Origin: Agrobacterium leguminum
GTDB lineage: Bacteria > Pseudomonadota > Alphaproteobacteria > Rhizobiales > Rhizobiaceae
DNA length: 64,000 nucleotides
Direction of reading: 5' to 3'
Assembly (NCBI RefSeq): GCF_015704895.1
Contig: NZ_JADQWB010000004.1
Coordinates: 62,001-126,000, forward strand
How positions within the stretch are numbered: position 1 is the stretch's first letter; each line of letters begins with the position of its first letter. The notes beneath the pieces are model-generated. The model made no database searches. It was not told where the DNA came from and saw only the letters and a list, made by a program, of their open reading frames with translations. Shown piece by piece: positions 49,906 through 59,850 of this stretch. Position numbers and translations under genes: made by a program.

Positions 49906-51453
49906 TCAGGCTGCATCTCGAAGGGGATCGTCGGGATCGATGCCATAATCCTTCAGCTTTCGGTAAAGAGTCGAGCGGCCGATGCCGAGCTTTCTGGCGA
50001 CCTGGCTCATCTGCCCGCGATAGAAGCGCAGGGCAAAACGGATGAGCTCCTCCTCGATCTCGGCCAGTTTGCGGATATTGCCCGATTCATCCATGCTGGA
50101 GATCAGGTTTCCGCCCCGGTAGATGGTGGTGGAAATATCCGCCGGCTCCTCGATGACGGCGTGGTTTTCAGCGGCCGGTGGCGGGGCAGGTGAATAGGCC
50201 GCAAGCTTCAGCGACGCTCCCGATGGTGTGCGGATGACGTCGTCCGCATCGTCGCCGGTCGAAAATTCCGGCAGCTGAAGCGCGATCTGCGGAAAATCGG
50301 AATCCGAGAGTTCCTCGCCCTGCGAGAGTACTACCGCACGGAAGACGGCGTTTTCGAGCTGGCGGATATTGCCCGGCCAGTCATAGGCCGTCAGCAGCGC
50401 CAGCGCGCTGGCATTGAGACCGACGGGATTGGGCAATTTCTGTTCCGCCGAAAAGCGCTCGGCGAAAACCCGCGCCAGATGGGGAATATCTTCCTTGCGG
50501 CGGCGCAGCGCCGGAATGGTGATCGGGAAGACGTTGAGGCGATAATAAAGGTCTTCGCGGAAGCGACCTTCCTTCACCTCTTCGATGAGGTTCTTGTTGG
50601 TGGCGGAGATCAGCCGCACATTCACCTTCTGCACCCGTGCGGAGCCGACGGTTTCGATTTCGCCCTGCTGGACCGCGCGGAGCAGCTTCACCTGCACGTC
50701 CAGCGGCAGATCGCCGATTTCATCGAGGAACAGCGTGCCGCCATCCGCCTCCATGAATTTGCCGACATGTTTTTCCGTCGCGCCTGTGAAGGCTCCCTTT
50801 TCGTGGCCGAAGAGGATGCTTTCCACGAGATTATGGGGAATGGCGCCGCAATTGACGGTGATGAACGGCTTGCTCGCCCTGTCTCCGGCCGACTGGATGG
50901 CGCGGGCGACCATTTCCTTGCCCACACCGGATTCGCCTTCCAGCACCACGGGGATGCTGGACTGGGCGGCGCGCTGCGCGAGTTCGATGACCCTCAGCAT
51001 TGCGGGGCTTGCGGAAACGATATCGGTAAAATTCACTGCATTGCTCCGTCCGCGCCGGCCCGTGCGGGCCTTTGCCTCTCTCCTGTCGAGCTTGAGCGCA
51101 TTGGAGATGGCAGCGCCGATCCTTTCCGGCGAAACCGGCTTGACGACAAAATCGAAAGCGCCGGCGCGCATGGCCTGCACAACGGTATCGATGCCGCCCT
51201 GCCCCGTCTGGACAATGACGGGAACATCGGTGCCGAGTTCGCCGATAGCTTTGAGAAAGGTAAGCCCGTCCATTTCAGGCATCATGAGGTCGAGAACGAT
51301 GACATTGATCTCGCCGCTATATTGCTTGAGCAGTTCCAGCCCCGCCTTGCCGTTTTCGGCGAGCAAGGCGAGATGCCCATAACGTTCCACCGCATTTTTG
51401 AGCAGGCGGCGCTGGACGGGATCATCGTCTATCACGAGAACATGCGCGGTCAT
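49906..51453 (-). CDS. sigma-54-dependent response regulator (NtrC/TacA-like)
   Basis: 515 aa. Receiver domain (1-125) with phosphoacceptor Asp55 in VIVLDLMMPE, AAA+ sigma-54 activation domain (about 150-385) with Walker A GESGVGKE, the sigma-54-contacting GAFTGA loop and GGTLFLDEIGDLP Walker B, then a linker and a C-terminal Fis-type HTH (LGIGRSTLYRKL near 490-503). No kinase gene is next to it, so it is an orphan regulator. In overall design it resembles Caulobacter TacA, which controls stalk and cell-cycle genes, but the identity is inferred. Confidence 0.9.
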   Translation of the reverse strand: MTAHVLVIDDDPVQRRLLKNAVERYGHLALLAENGKAGLELLKQYSGEINVIVLDLMMPEMDGLTFLKAIGELGTDVPVIVQTGQGGIDTVVQAMRAGAFDFVVKPVSPERIGAAISNALKLDRREAKARTGRRGRSNAVNFTDIVSASPAMLRVIELAQRAAQSSIPVVLEGESGVGKEMVARAIQSAGDRASKPFITVNCGAIPHNLVESILFGHEKGAFTGATEKHVGKFMEADGGTLFLDEIGDLPLDVQVKLLRAVQQGEIETVGSARVQKVNVRLISATNKNLIEEVKEGRFREDLYYRLNVFPITIPALRRRKEDIPHLARVFAERFSAEQKLPNPVGLNASALALLTAYDWPGNIRQLENAVFRAVVLSQGEELSDSDFPQIALQLPEFSTGDDADDVIRTPSGASLKLAAYSPAPPPAAENHAVIEEPADISTTIYRGGNLISSMDESGNIRKLAEIEEELIRFALRFYRGQMSQVARKLGIGRSTLYRKLKDYGIDPDDPLRDAA

Positions 51454-51622
51454 TTTTAGCTCCGGTTTCCGGTTTATGGACCTGCTTCATGCGGTCCCTT
51501 ATTCCGCACTCTGGCATGGGAGACTTGAACATCCAGTTTTGAGAATTGCTTGCATTTTATCCATTGCCGCGGGAAACAAGGTCCCCATATGCTTCGCACG
51601 CATAATCAGAAGGACACGTTCG

Positions 51623-53473
51623 ATGACCCTCAACCGCCCTACCCCGCAACCCGTCTTCTCCCTTGCCGAAACCGCCGGTCCGGCGCTTGGCGACCTGCCC
51701 GGCTGGAAGCTCTCGGACCTCTATCCGTCGGGCGATTCGCCGGAATACAAGGGCGATCTCGAGAAGGCGGCGTCGATGGCGACGGCTTTCGAGAAGAAAT
51801 GGAAGGGCAAGCTTGAAGCTGCCGCGAAGGCGACGGGCGAAAAGGGCATTGGCGCTGCGCTGAAGGAATATGAGGCGCTGGACGATCTCATCGGCCGCAT
51901 CGGCTCCTTTGCCGGGCTCACCTATTTTTCCGATACGTCGAACCCGGCAAACGGCAAGCTTTACGGCGATGCCCAGGCGAAGCTGACGGATATTTCCTCT
52001 CACCTCCTGTTCTTCACCCTTGAGCTCAACCGCATCGACGACGCCACGATGGACGCCTGCATGGCGAATGACGCCGCGGCGGGTCACTACCGCCCATGGC
52101 TGGTGGATTTGCGCAAGGACAAGCCGCACCAGCTCGACGACCAGCTGGAGCAGCTGTTCCTCGAAAAATCGATGACCAGCGCGGCGGCCTTCAACCGCCT
52201 GTTCGACGAGACGATGGCCGATCTGCGTTTCGACATTGACGGCGCGAGCCTGCCGCTGGAAGTGACGCTCAACATGCTGCAGGAGCCGGAGCCGGAAACC
52301 CGAAAGAAAGCGGCTCAGGCGCTGAGCGCCACCTTCAAGGACAATCTGCGCGTCTTCACGCTCATCACCAACACGCTTGCCAAGGACAAGGATATTTCCG
52401 ACCGCTGGCGCAAATTCGAGGATATTGCCGATAGCCGTCATCTCGCCAACCGCGTCGAGCGCGAGGTGGTCGATGCCTTGGCGGCGGCGGTCAAGAAGGC
52501 CTATCCGCGCCTCTCGCATCGTTATTACGCCATGAAGGCGAAATGGCTCGGCATGGAGCAGATGAATTATTGGGACCGCAACGCGCCGCTTCCCGATACG
52601 TCGAACACGATCATTCCCTGGGACGAGGCAAAGGACACCGTGCTTTCCGCCTATGGCAACTTCGCCCCCGAGATGGCCGATATTGCCCGCCGTTTCTTCG
52701 ATGAAGAGTGGATCGACGCGCCGGCCCGCCCCGGCAAGGCGCCCGGCGCCTTCGCGCATCCGACCGTGCCCTCGGCCCATCCCTATGTGCTGGTCAACTA
52801 TCTCGGCAAACCGCGTGACGTAATGACGCTTGCCCATGAACTCGGCCACGGCGTTCACCAGGTTCTGGCCGGCGAACAGGGCGCGTTGATGTGCGCGACG
52901 CCGCTGACGCTTGCCGAGACCGCCTCCGTCTTCGGGGAAATGCTGACCTTCCGCAAGCTGCTCGACGACACCAGGGACATCCGGGAACGCAAGGCCATGC
53001 TCGCCCGCAAGGTCGAGGACATGATCAACACGGTCGTGCGCCAGATCGCTTTTTATGAATTCGAGCGCAAACTGCACACCGCCCGCAAACAGGGCGAACT
53101 GACCTCCGAGCAGATCGGCGAATTGTGGCTGTCCGTTCAGGCCGAGAGCCTGGGCCCGGCAATCCGGATTTCCGAAGGCTACGAGACATGGTGGACCTAC
53201 ATCCCCCATTTCATTCACTCGCCCTTTTATGTTTATGCCTATGCATTCGGCGACTGCCTGGTGAACTCGCTCTACGCGGTTTACCAGAAGGCCGAGACGG
53301 GTTTTCAGGAGAAATATTTCGAGCTTCTGAAGGCGGGCGGCACCAAGCATCATTCGGAGCTTCTGAAACCCTTCGGCCTCGATGCGACCAATCCCTCCTT
53401 CTGGGACAAGGGGCTTTCGATGATCGAGGGGCTGATCGACGAGCTCGAGGCGCTGGATAACAAACAGGCTTAA
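51623..53473 (+). CDS. pepF: oligoendopeptidase F (M3 family)
   Basis: 616 aa from ATG 51623 (AGAAGGA site at 51608-51614); the open frame reaches 51398 but runs over the divergent promoter. Cytoplasmic zinc peptidase of short peptides. The HExxH motif LAHELGHGVHQ is near residues 411-421, followed by the downstream Glu in LAETASVFGEM that is the third ligand. N-terminal helical lobe begins DLPGWKLSDLYP. Divergent from the sigma-54 regulator by about 170 bp. Likely housekeeping, recycling peptides. Confidence 0.94.
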   Translation: MTLNRPTPQPVFSLAETAGPALGDLPGWKLSDLYPSGDSPEYKGDLEKAASMATAFEKKWKGKLEAAAKATGEKGIGAALKEYEALDDLIGRIGSFAGLTYFSDTSNPANGKLYGDAQAKLTDISSHLLFFTLELNRIDDATMDACMANDAAAGHYRPWLVDLRKDKPHQLDDQLEQLFLEKSMTSAAAFNRLFDETMADLRFDIDGASLPLEVTLNMLQEPEPETRKKAAQALSATFKDNLRVFTLITNTLAKDKDISDRWRKFEDIADSRHLANRVEREVVDALAAAVKKAYPRLSHRYYAMKAKWLGMEQMNYWDRNAPLPDTSNTIIPWDEAKDTVLSAYGNFAPEMADIARRFFDEEWIDAPARPGKAPGAFAHPTVPSAHPYVLVNYLGKPRDVMTLAHELGHGVHQVLAGEQGALMCATPLTLAETASVFGEMLTFRKLLDDTRDIRERKAMLARKVEDMINTVVRQIAFYEFERKLHTARKQGELTSEQIGELWLSVQAESLGPAIRISEGYETWWTYIPHFIHSPFYVYAYAFGDCLVNSLYAVYQKAETGFQEKYFELLKAGGTKHHSELLKPFGLDATNPSFWDKGLSMIEGLIDELEALDNKQA

Positions 53474-53572
53474 TCTCTTCCGCCGGCAGGGCTATCCTAT
53501 TTCGGACAAGCTTTGCCGGTTGATATTGCCGGCGGAAGACACCGGCAACAATTCAGGCGACGAGCACAGGCA

Positions 53573-54208
53573 ATGAAACGCAAACCCGCCGATCTGACCT
53601 TGAGGGAAACCCTGCGCTGGGAGCCGCAGACCGGCTTTCAGCGTATCGACCAGCATATGCGCCGATTGCTGCGCTCCGCCGACGCGCTCGGTTTTCGCGC
53701 GCCGGTCAATGCGGTTCAGGTGCTGGAAAAGAAGGTGGGCGGCGAAAAGCCGCTCTGCGTCAGGCTGGTGATGAACTACAAGGGCGAACTCGACATCGAA
53801 ACCGCCGATTTCCAGCCCTTGCGGCAGGATGCCGTCTGGCGGGTTCGCATCGCCCGGCAGACCACGCTCGACTCCACCGACACCTTCTATCGCCACAAGT
53901 CCTCACGCCGCGAGCCCTATGATGCCGCCCGGGCCGAATTTTCAGCCGGGGACGCCGACGAGGTGCTGCTGCTCAACGAGCGCGGTGAGTTGTGCGAGGG
54001 ATCGTCGACCAGCATTTTCGTCGAAATGCCGGATGGGCAATTGCTGACGCCGCCGCTCGACAGCGGCATTCTGCCGGGTGTGCTGCGCGCCGATCTGATC
54101 CGCGAACGCAGGGCGCGCGGACAGGCGCTGAAACCGGAAGATATTGCCGGCCGGAAACTCTTCGTCGGCAATTCGCTGCATGGGTTGATTGCGGCGGAAC
54201 TCGTCTAA
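53573..54208 (+). CDS. class IV aminotransferase (PabC-like)
   Basis: 211 aa. PLP-fold type IV enzyme, shorter than D-amino-acid or branched-chain aminotransferases and near 4-amino-4-deoxychorismate lyase size. The likely PLP lysine lies in YRHKSSRREPYD (about 107-118); CEGSSTSIFVE and PLDSGILPGVLRADLI match the phosphate and substrate regions. Lyase or amino-acid aminotransferase activity cannot be told apart by eye. Stop overlaps the stop of the convergent GGDEF gene by 4 bp. Confidence 0.83.
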   Translation: MKRKPADLTLRETLRWEPQTGFQRIDQHMRRLLRSADALGFRAPVNAVQVLEKKVGGEKPLCVRLVMNYKGELDIETADFQPLRQDAVWRVRIARQTTLDSTDTFYRHKSSRREPYDAARAEFSAGDADEVLLLNERGELCEGSSTSIFVEMPDGQLLTPPLDSGILPGVLRADLIRERRARGQALKPEDIAGRKLFVGNSLHGLIAAELV

Positions 54209-55155
54209 ACAGTCACCGCCAGAAGCCGGTCGCGGCCTTTTTCCTTGGCTGCATAAAGAGCCTGATCCGCCCGCATGAAAACATCGTCGGTGCTTTCGGG
54301 CGTGCGATAGACCGTCAGCCCGGCCGAGCAGCTATAGGAAAAATCCGGAAATTCGGAGAGGGGCCTCGAAAGGCGCACCTTCTGCAGCAGCCGTTCGACG
54401 ATCTCCCGGCCCTCGGCCACCGTGCTGCGCGGCAGGATGAGCATGAATTCCTCACCGCCGATCCTGCCGAAACAATCCACCCGCCGGATGACGGAATGGG
54501 CGATGCCGACGAAATCGCGAAGCACCGCATCCCCGCATTTATGGCCGAAACGATCGTTGATCTGCTTGAAGAAATCGATATCGAGCGTGCACAGGCAAAA
54601 GGGCGTTTCCAGCCCCTTGGCAACCTGCTCCACCTGCAAAGCCAGCTTGGCGAAAACGAAACGGCGATTTGCCGTTCCCGTCAATTCATCCGTCTGCGAG
54701 GCGCGGACTGCCAGATCCCGGTCCTGCCGCAGCGTTCTGTAACCCTGGCGCAATTCGGTGACGTCGCTTGCAACGCACAGCATCCAGCCATCCTGCTGCA
54801 CCGTTTCCGTCATCCAGAACCAGCGGCCGTCATGCATATCCATCTCAAAGGCGCGGTAAGGCAGCTTGCCGCGCCGGGACTGCGCCGACAGCAGCCATCC
54901 CTCGAAATCATTGTTGCGGACGACGACACCGGTGCGCAGCCGGTGGTTCAGCCGCATGATATCCGCCCAGGTCGGGAAATCGCCGGCGGCGAGCTGAAAG
55001 CTTTCCCGAAACGACGGATTGGCATGGCGCAACCGGTCCTCGGAATCGTAAAGCGCAATAAGAACGGGGGTGGCACTCTGAAGCGCTGCGACACGCTCGA
55101 TAAGATTATTCAACAGGCAACTCCCCCGTGATGGCGAAAATTCCCCCGTCGTCAT
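54205..55155 (-). CDS. PAS-GGDEF diguanylate cyclase
   Basis: 316 aa from the ATG at 55155; a TTG at 55113 with a nicely spaced GGGGGAG site is a likely alternative start. N-terminal PAS-like sensor (about 25-130: PVLIALYDSEDRLRHANPSF, ending WMTETVQQDGWMLCVASDVTE), then a GGDEF domain (about 150-310) with the active-site loop GRIGGEEFMLILP (GGEEF intact) and CDL-like I-site apparently absent. Should make cyclic di-GMP in response to an internal or bound signal. No membrane helix, so it is cytosolic. Confidence 0.92.
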   Translation of the reverse strand: MTTGEFSPSRGSCLLNNLIERVAALQSATPVLIALYDSEDRLRHANPSFRESFQLAAGDFPTWADIMRLNHRLRTGVVVRNNDFEGWLLSAQSRRGKLPYRAFEMDMHDGRWFWMTETVQQDGWMLCVASDVTELRQGYRTLRQDRDLAVRASQTDELTGTANRRFVFAKLALQVEQVAKGLETPFCLCTLDIDFFKQINDRFGHKCGDAVLRDFVGIAHSVIRRVDCFGRIGGEEFMLILPRSTVAEGREIVERLLQKVRLSRPLSEFPDFSYSCSAGLTVYRTPESTDDVFMRADQALYAAKEKGRDRLLAVTV

Positions 55156-55371
55156 CCGGCCAAAGCCCCCAAGCCTTTGGACATAGAGAGGAAAAGAAGA
55201 ACTTAATTATAAACGCACTCTCTAAAATGCGAAGAGGCAGAATGCGGTGGAAAGGGTGCGCGCGACCGCCTTGCCGTCGCCATCGTCATATGTCCGTCAT
55301 CCACCTGCCCTTTATTGTGGCACGCTTTTATGATCTAGCTTACTTATTGGCTGAAAAAGGAAAATTGACGA

Positions 55372-56817
55372 ATGACGGATAAAAACCACCCGATTTACGG
55401 CGATATTGACGGCCCCATCATCATGATCGGCTTCGGCTCCATCGGGCGCGGCACTCTTCCGTTGATCGAACGTCATTTCAATTTCGACAGGAGCCGGCTC
55501 GTCGTCATCGACCCGCGCGAAGACATCGCCGCCTTTTTGGCCGAGAGGAACATCCGCCATATCCAGACGCATCTGACCAAGGAAAATTACCGCGAGATTC
55601 TCAAGCCGCTCCTCAAGGGCGTTCAGGGCCAGGGCTTCTGCGTCAATCTCTCGGTCGATGCCGCCTCCGTCGATCTGATGCGGATCTGTCGCAAGCATGG
55701 CATGCTTTACATCGACACGGTCGTCGAACCCTGGCCCGGGTTTTATTTCGACGCCGATGCCGACAATGCGGCCCGTACCAACTATTCGCTACGCGAGACC
55801 ATGTTGAAGGAGAGGGCGCGCAAGCCGGGCGGCACGACGGCGGTTTCCACCTGCGGCGCCAATCCGGGCATGGTGTCGTGGTTCGTGAAACAGGCACTCG
55901 TCAATCTCGCCAAAGATACCGGTCTCGACATCGAGGAACCGCAGCCGCATGACCGCGATGGCTGGGCAAAGCTGATGAAGCGGCTTGGCGTCAAGGGCGT
56001 TCACGTGGCCGAACGCGACACCCAGCGGGCGAAAGAACCCAAGCCCTTCGGCGCTTTCTGGAACACATGGTCCGTCGAAGGTTTTATCGCGGAAGGTTTT
56101 CAGCCGGCCGAACTCGGCTGGGGAACGCATGAAAACTGGATGCCGAAAAACGCGAAAAAGCAGAAAAAGGGAAGCAAGGCGGCGATCTATCTCGATCAGC
56201 CCGGCGCCAATACGCGGGTACGGACATGGTGTCCGGGCCTTGGGCCGCAATACGGATTTCTCGTCACACATAACGAAGCGATCTCGATTTCCGACTATTT
56301 CACCGTCCGCAACGAAGATGGCGACGTGACCTATCGGCCGACCTGCCACTATGCCTACCATCCCTGCAATGACGCCATTCTTTCCCTGCATGAGCTTTTC
56401 GGCAATGGCGGCACTCCTCAACCGATCCAGCATGTGCTTGGCGAAGACGAGCTTGTCGACGGCGCCGATGAACTCGGCGTTCTTCTTTATGGTCATGACA
56501 GGAATGCCTATTGGTATGGCTCTCGGTTGAGCCTGCAGGAAGCACGCTCCCTCGCCCCCAACCAGAATGCGACCGGATTGCAGGTCAGCTCCGCCGTGCT
56601 CGCGGGCATGGTCTGGGCGATTGAGAACCCGCAGGCCGGCATCGTCGAGGCGGATGAAATGGATTACCGCCGTTGCCTTGAGGTGCAGCGCCCCTATCTC
56701 GGGCCGATCGAGGGACATTATACCGACTGGAAGCCGACCGATGGCCGCCCCGGCCTGTTTCCCGACAATATCGATACGTCCGATCCCTGGCAGTTTCGCA
56801 ACATCCTCGTACGCTGA
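55372..56817 (+). CDS. hss: homospermidine synthase
   Basis: 481 aa. Makes homospermidine from two putrescines (or putrescine and spermidine) with NAD, the main polyamine of many Rhizobiaceae. Signature elements: [19 protein letters not shown] (Rossmann fold, residues 18-36), [13 protein letters not shown] (about 118-130), [13 protein letters not shown] (about 160-172) and the C-terminal [21 protein letters not shown] site before the ATG. The 216-bp upstream region shows no clear RNA element. Likely independent transcription unit. Confidence 0.96.
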   Translation: MTDKNHPIYGDIDGPIIMIGFGSIGRGTLPLIERHFNFDRSRLVVIDPREDIAAFLAERNIRHIQTHLTKENYREILKPLLKGVQGQGFCVNLSVDAASVDLMRICRKHGMLYIDTVVEPWPGFYFDADADNAARTNYSLRETMLKERARKPGGTTAVSTCGANPGMVSWFVKQALVNLAKDTGLDIEEPQPHDRDGWAKLMKRLGVKGVHVAERDTQRAKEPKPFGAFWNTWSVEGFIAEGFQPAELGWGTHENWMPKNAKKQKKGSKAAIYLDQPGANTRVRTWCPGLGPQYGFLVTHNEAISISDYFTVRNEDGDVTYRPTCHYAYHPCNDAILSLHELFGNGGTPQPIQHVLGEDELVDGADELGVLLYGHDRNAYWYGSRLSLQEARSLAPNQNATGLQVSSAVLAGMVWAIENPQAGIVEADEMDYRRCLEVQRPYLGPIEGHYTDWKPTDGRPGLFPDNIDTSDPWQFRNILVR

Positions 56818-56966
56818 CGGGACGGAGTCTCATATTTGTCACGCCGGGGCTTTCCTGCACGACATCAGGAACCGGGGAGAGCGAACAACGTTGCCTTGAA
56901 ATAAGCAACGCTTCGCGGCATGGTCGAAGCACAGAAGGTTTCATCGAATCGCAGGAGAACAGGCTC

Positions 56967-57341
56967 ATGAACTTCAAGACAAGCGCTGCTTTGCTTTCAG
57001 CCGCCATCGCGGTGTCTTCATGCGTCGCGCCGGGTCCCTCCCAGCAGACCTCGATGGCGCCTTCGCTTGCCCGCGGCCCGGCCGTCGACGGTCGCTGGAT
57101 CGACCGCAACGGCATCGTATCGACGTTCCAGAACGGCGCCTTCTCCACCCGTTCGACCGACACCAATACGCTTCTGGCTTCCGGCACCTATGTGACGATT
57201 TCGCCGACGCTTTACGAAATCAACATGACCTCGCTGGTGCGCAACACGCAGTCGCGCGTCAACTGCGCCCTCGTCTCTCCGTCACAATTGAACTGCACGA
57301 CGGACACGAACAGCCAGTTCTCGCTGACGCGCCAAGGCTGA
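56967..57341 (+). CDS. omp10: outer membrane lipoprotein Omp10 family
   Basis: 124 aa. Lipoprotein signal with lipobox VSSC (Cys19). The mature part, [35 protein letters not shown] then [30 protein letters not shown], is the Omp10 domain first known from Brucella, a small outer-membrane lipoprotein with a beta-barrel-like inhibitor fold. A clear AGGAGAA ribosome site. Terminator follows 30 bp later. Confidence 0.92.
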   Translation: MNFKTSAALLSAAIAVSSCVAPGPSQQTSMAPSLARGPAVDGRWIDRNGIVSTFQNGAFSTRSTDTNTLLASGTYVTISPTLYEINMTSLVRNTQSRVNCALVSPSQLNCTTDTNSQFSLTRQG

Positions 57342-57374
57342 TAACGTCACCTTTTCAAAGAGATGATCTTCTGG

Positions 57375-57404
57375 AACGCACGCCTCAGGCGTGCGTTTTT
57401 GTTT
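57375..57404 (+). terminator. terminator after omp10
   Basis: ACGCACGCC-TCA-GGCGTGCGTTTTTG: 9-bp stem and five T. Confidence 0.85.
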
Positions 57405-57557
57405 ATTGTGCGCCTGTCATAATTTCGCTTGCGGCGATTGCCGCTAAATGGAAACATCGCGCTTTGAAAGACTGACATGATTTCAGATTAGAAAATGAGC
57501 ACGGCCGGAGGATGATCGACCGGCCCGGGCTTCCGCTTTGAACAGGAGAGAGGGACC

Positions 57558-59498
57558 ATGAAGAAAATTTTGGGACTGGGCATGCTGAGCGTTTCGGCGA
57601 TAACGCTTTCGGCCGGAGCGGCTCTGGCCGATTACGAGCTCAACATTCTTCACATCAACGATTTTCACTCCCGTATCGAATCGATCAACAAGTTCGACTC
57701 GACCTGCTCGGTGGAAGAAGAAGGCAAAAACGAATGCTTCGGCGGCGCCGCCCGTCTTCTGACCGCAATCAATCAGACCCGTGATGCCTTGAAGGCTCAA
57801 GGCAAGAATGTTCTGCTGCTCAATGCCGGCGACAATTTCCAAGGCTCGCTGTTCTACACCACCTACAAGGGCACGGTGGAAGCGGAAGTGCTGAACGCCA
57901 TGAAGTTCGACGCCATGACCGTCGGCAACCATGAGTTCGACGACAGCGAAGACGGACTTGCCGGCTTCCTCGACAAGGTGCAGTTCCCCGTCGTGACCGC
58001 CAATGTGGTGGCAACCGCCGCCTCGAAAATCGGCGACCGCGTCAAGCCCTCCATCGTGCTCGAAGTCGGCGGACAGAAAATCGGCATCGTCGGCGCGGTG
58101 GCCAACGACACGGCTGAACTGGCAACGCCCGGTCCCAATATCACCATCGCCGAAGATGTCGCGAAAATCAGCGAGCAGGTACAGAAGCTGAAGCAGGACG
58201 GCGTCGACAAGATCATCGCGCTGACCCATGTCGGCTATCCGCGCGATCTCGAATTCATCGCCAAAATCCCTGACGTCGACGTCGTGGTCGGCGGCCACAC
58301 ACATACGTTGCTTTCCAACACCGACCAGAAGGCCGAAGGCCCCTATCCGACCCTCGTCGACAATCCCGGCGGCTACAAGGTTCCGGTCGTTCAGGCCGGG
58401 CAGTACAGCAAATATCTGGGCGACCTCAAAGTGGTCTTCGACGACAGTGGCGTGGTCAAGGAAAGCAAGGGCGATCCCATCCTCATCGACTCCTCCTTCA
58501 AGCCCGATGAAGCCACGCTGAAGCGCATCGATGAGCTGAAGGCGCCGATCGAGGCTCTGAAATCGAAGGTCGTCGGCTCCTCGGAAGGCCCGATCGAGGG
58601 GGACCGCAAGGTTTGCCGCGTGAAGGAATGCTCCATGGGCAATCTGGTGGCCGATGCGACGCTCGCCCGCGTCAAGGACCAGGGCGTGACCATCGCTTTC
58701 GCCAATAGCGGCGGCCTGCGCTCCTCCATCGATGCCGGCGATGTCTCCATGGGCGAAGTGCTGACGGTTCTGCCGTTCCAGAACACCGTCGCGACCTTCC
58801 AGCTGAAGGGCGAGGACATTCGCGCCGCCCTCGAAAACGGCGTCAGCCAGATCGACGACGGCGCGGGTCGTTTCATGCAGGTCTCCGGCCTGAAATATTC
58901 CTTCGACCGCTCCAAGCCGGCCGGCGGCCGTGTCGTTTCGGTCGAGGTCAAGGAAGGCGACGCCTTCGTGCCCCTCGATCCTGCCAAGACCTATATTGTC
59001 GCGGCCAATAATTACGTTCGTACCGGCGGCGACGGCTTCAAGGTCTTTGCTACCAAGGCCATCAACGCCTATGACTTCGGCCCCAACCTCGAGGAAGCCG
59101 TTGCGGCCTATATCACCGCCAACAGCCCCTATAAGCCCTACACAGATGGCCGCATCAGCGAAGTGACGCCTGCCGGTTATGTCGCTCCGGCAAAGCCCGC
59201 AGCACCTGCGCCGGCAGCGACCGCACCTGCGCCGGCCGCCACACCCGCTCCCGCAGCCCCTGCCGCTACTGCACCTGCTGCCACAGCACCGGCCGCCACG
59301 GCTCCGGCCACGACGACGCCCGCCGCTGCCGCTGCAGCCGCCAGCAAATATGTCGTTGAAAAGGGCGACTCGCTCTGGAAGATCGCAGCCGAGAAATATG
59401 GCGACGGCGCTCTCTGGAGCAGGATTGCCAAGGCAAACACGCTGAAGCATCCGAACCACATCGAGATCGGCGAGGAGCTGGAACTGCCGGCTCAATAA
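57558..59498 (+). CDS. periplasmic 5'-nucleotidase/metallophosphatase with C-terminal LysM
   Basis: 646 aa. Signal peptide 1-24 (ALA-D). Metallophosphatase domain (about 25-270) with HINDFHSR (metal), NAGDNFQGS, GNHEFDD and GGHTHTLL; 5'-nucleotidase C-terminal domain (about 340-510) with NSGGLRSSID and the AANNYVRTGGDGF pair; then an Ala/Pro-rich linker (about 535-590) and a LysM domain (about 597-646, KYVVEKGDSLWKIAAEKYG). LysM binds peptidoglycan, so the enzyme should be tethered to the cell wall and release phosphate from nucleotides in the periplasm. Confidence 0.92.
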   Translation: MKKILGLGMLSVSAITLSAGAALADYELNILHINDFHSRIESINKFDSTCSVEEEGKNECFGGAARLLTAINQTRDALKAQGKNVLLLNAGDNFQGSLFYTTYKGTVEAEVLNAMKFDAMTVGNHEFDDSEDGLAGFLDKVQFPVVTANVVATAASKIGDRVKPSIVLEVGGQKIGIVGAVANDTAELATPGPNITIAEDVAKISEQVQKLKQDGVDKIIALTHVGYPRDLEFIAKIPDVDVVVGGHTHTLLSNTDQKAEGPYPTLVDNPGGYKVPVVQAGQYSKYLGDLKVVFDDSGVVKESKGDPILIDSSFKPDEATLKRIDELKAPIEALKSKVVGSSEGPIEGDRKVCRVKECSMGNLVADATLARVKDQGVTIAFANSGGLRSSIDAGDVSMGEVLTVLPFQNTVATFQLKGEDIRAALENGVSQIDDGAGRFMQVSGLKYSFDRSKPAGGRVVSVEVKEGDAFVPLDPAKTYIVAANNYVRTGGDGFKVFATKAINAYDFGPNLEEAVAAYITANSPYKPYTDGRISEVTPAGYVAPAKPAAPAPAATAPAPAATPAPAAPAATAPAATAPAATAPATTTPAAAAAAASKYVVEKGDSLWKIAAEKYGDGALWSRIAKANTLKHPNHIEIGEELELPAQ

Positions 59499-59534
59499 GC
59501 CGTACGGGAACAGACAGGGCAATTTGCCGCAGAC

Positions 59535-59577
59535 AAGAAGCCGGCCCTCGGAGATCGGGGCCGGCTTCTTATTTTCC
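59535..59577 (+). terminator. terminator after 5'-nucleotidase
   Basis: Stem AAGAAGCCGGCCC / GGGCCGGCTTCTT (13 bp) followed by ATTTTCCTTTT. Confidence 0.8.
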
Positions 59578-59850
59578 TTTTAAAAACAAATCTTTACAGA
59601 TCAAATTTTGGCAAAGGACATCCTGCAGCGCCCCCCGCCGCGGAAATAGCCTCCGCCGGTGGTTTAATCCTGAAAAATTTCGTCTAGAACACGTGAACAA
59701 ATTGACGGCACGAGCGTATAGCTCGGGCATTGCCGGTCCAACCGTCGCGGTTTGCGTTCGGCATGCATAAACAGAAGATGGAGCGTTTCCGCCCTTATCC
59801 GAAACGGAACCGTTCCTCACGCAACCAGTCCGAGTTTCAGGGTATCATTC

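Noticed and set aside
55317-55332. Possible sigma-54 promoter (TGGCACG) before homospermidine synthase
   Set aside because: The -24 half looks good, but the -12 element should be TTGC and the sequence is TATGA. The GG-N10-GC rule is not met.
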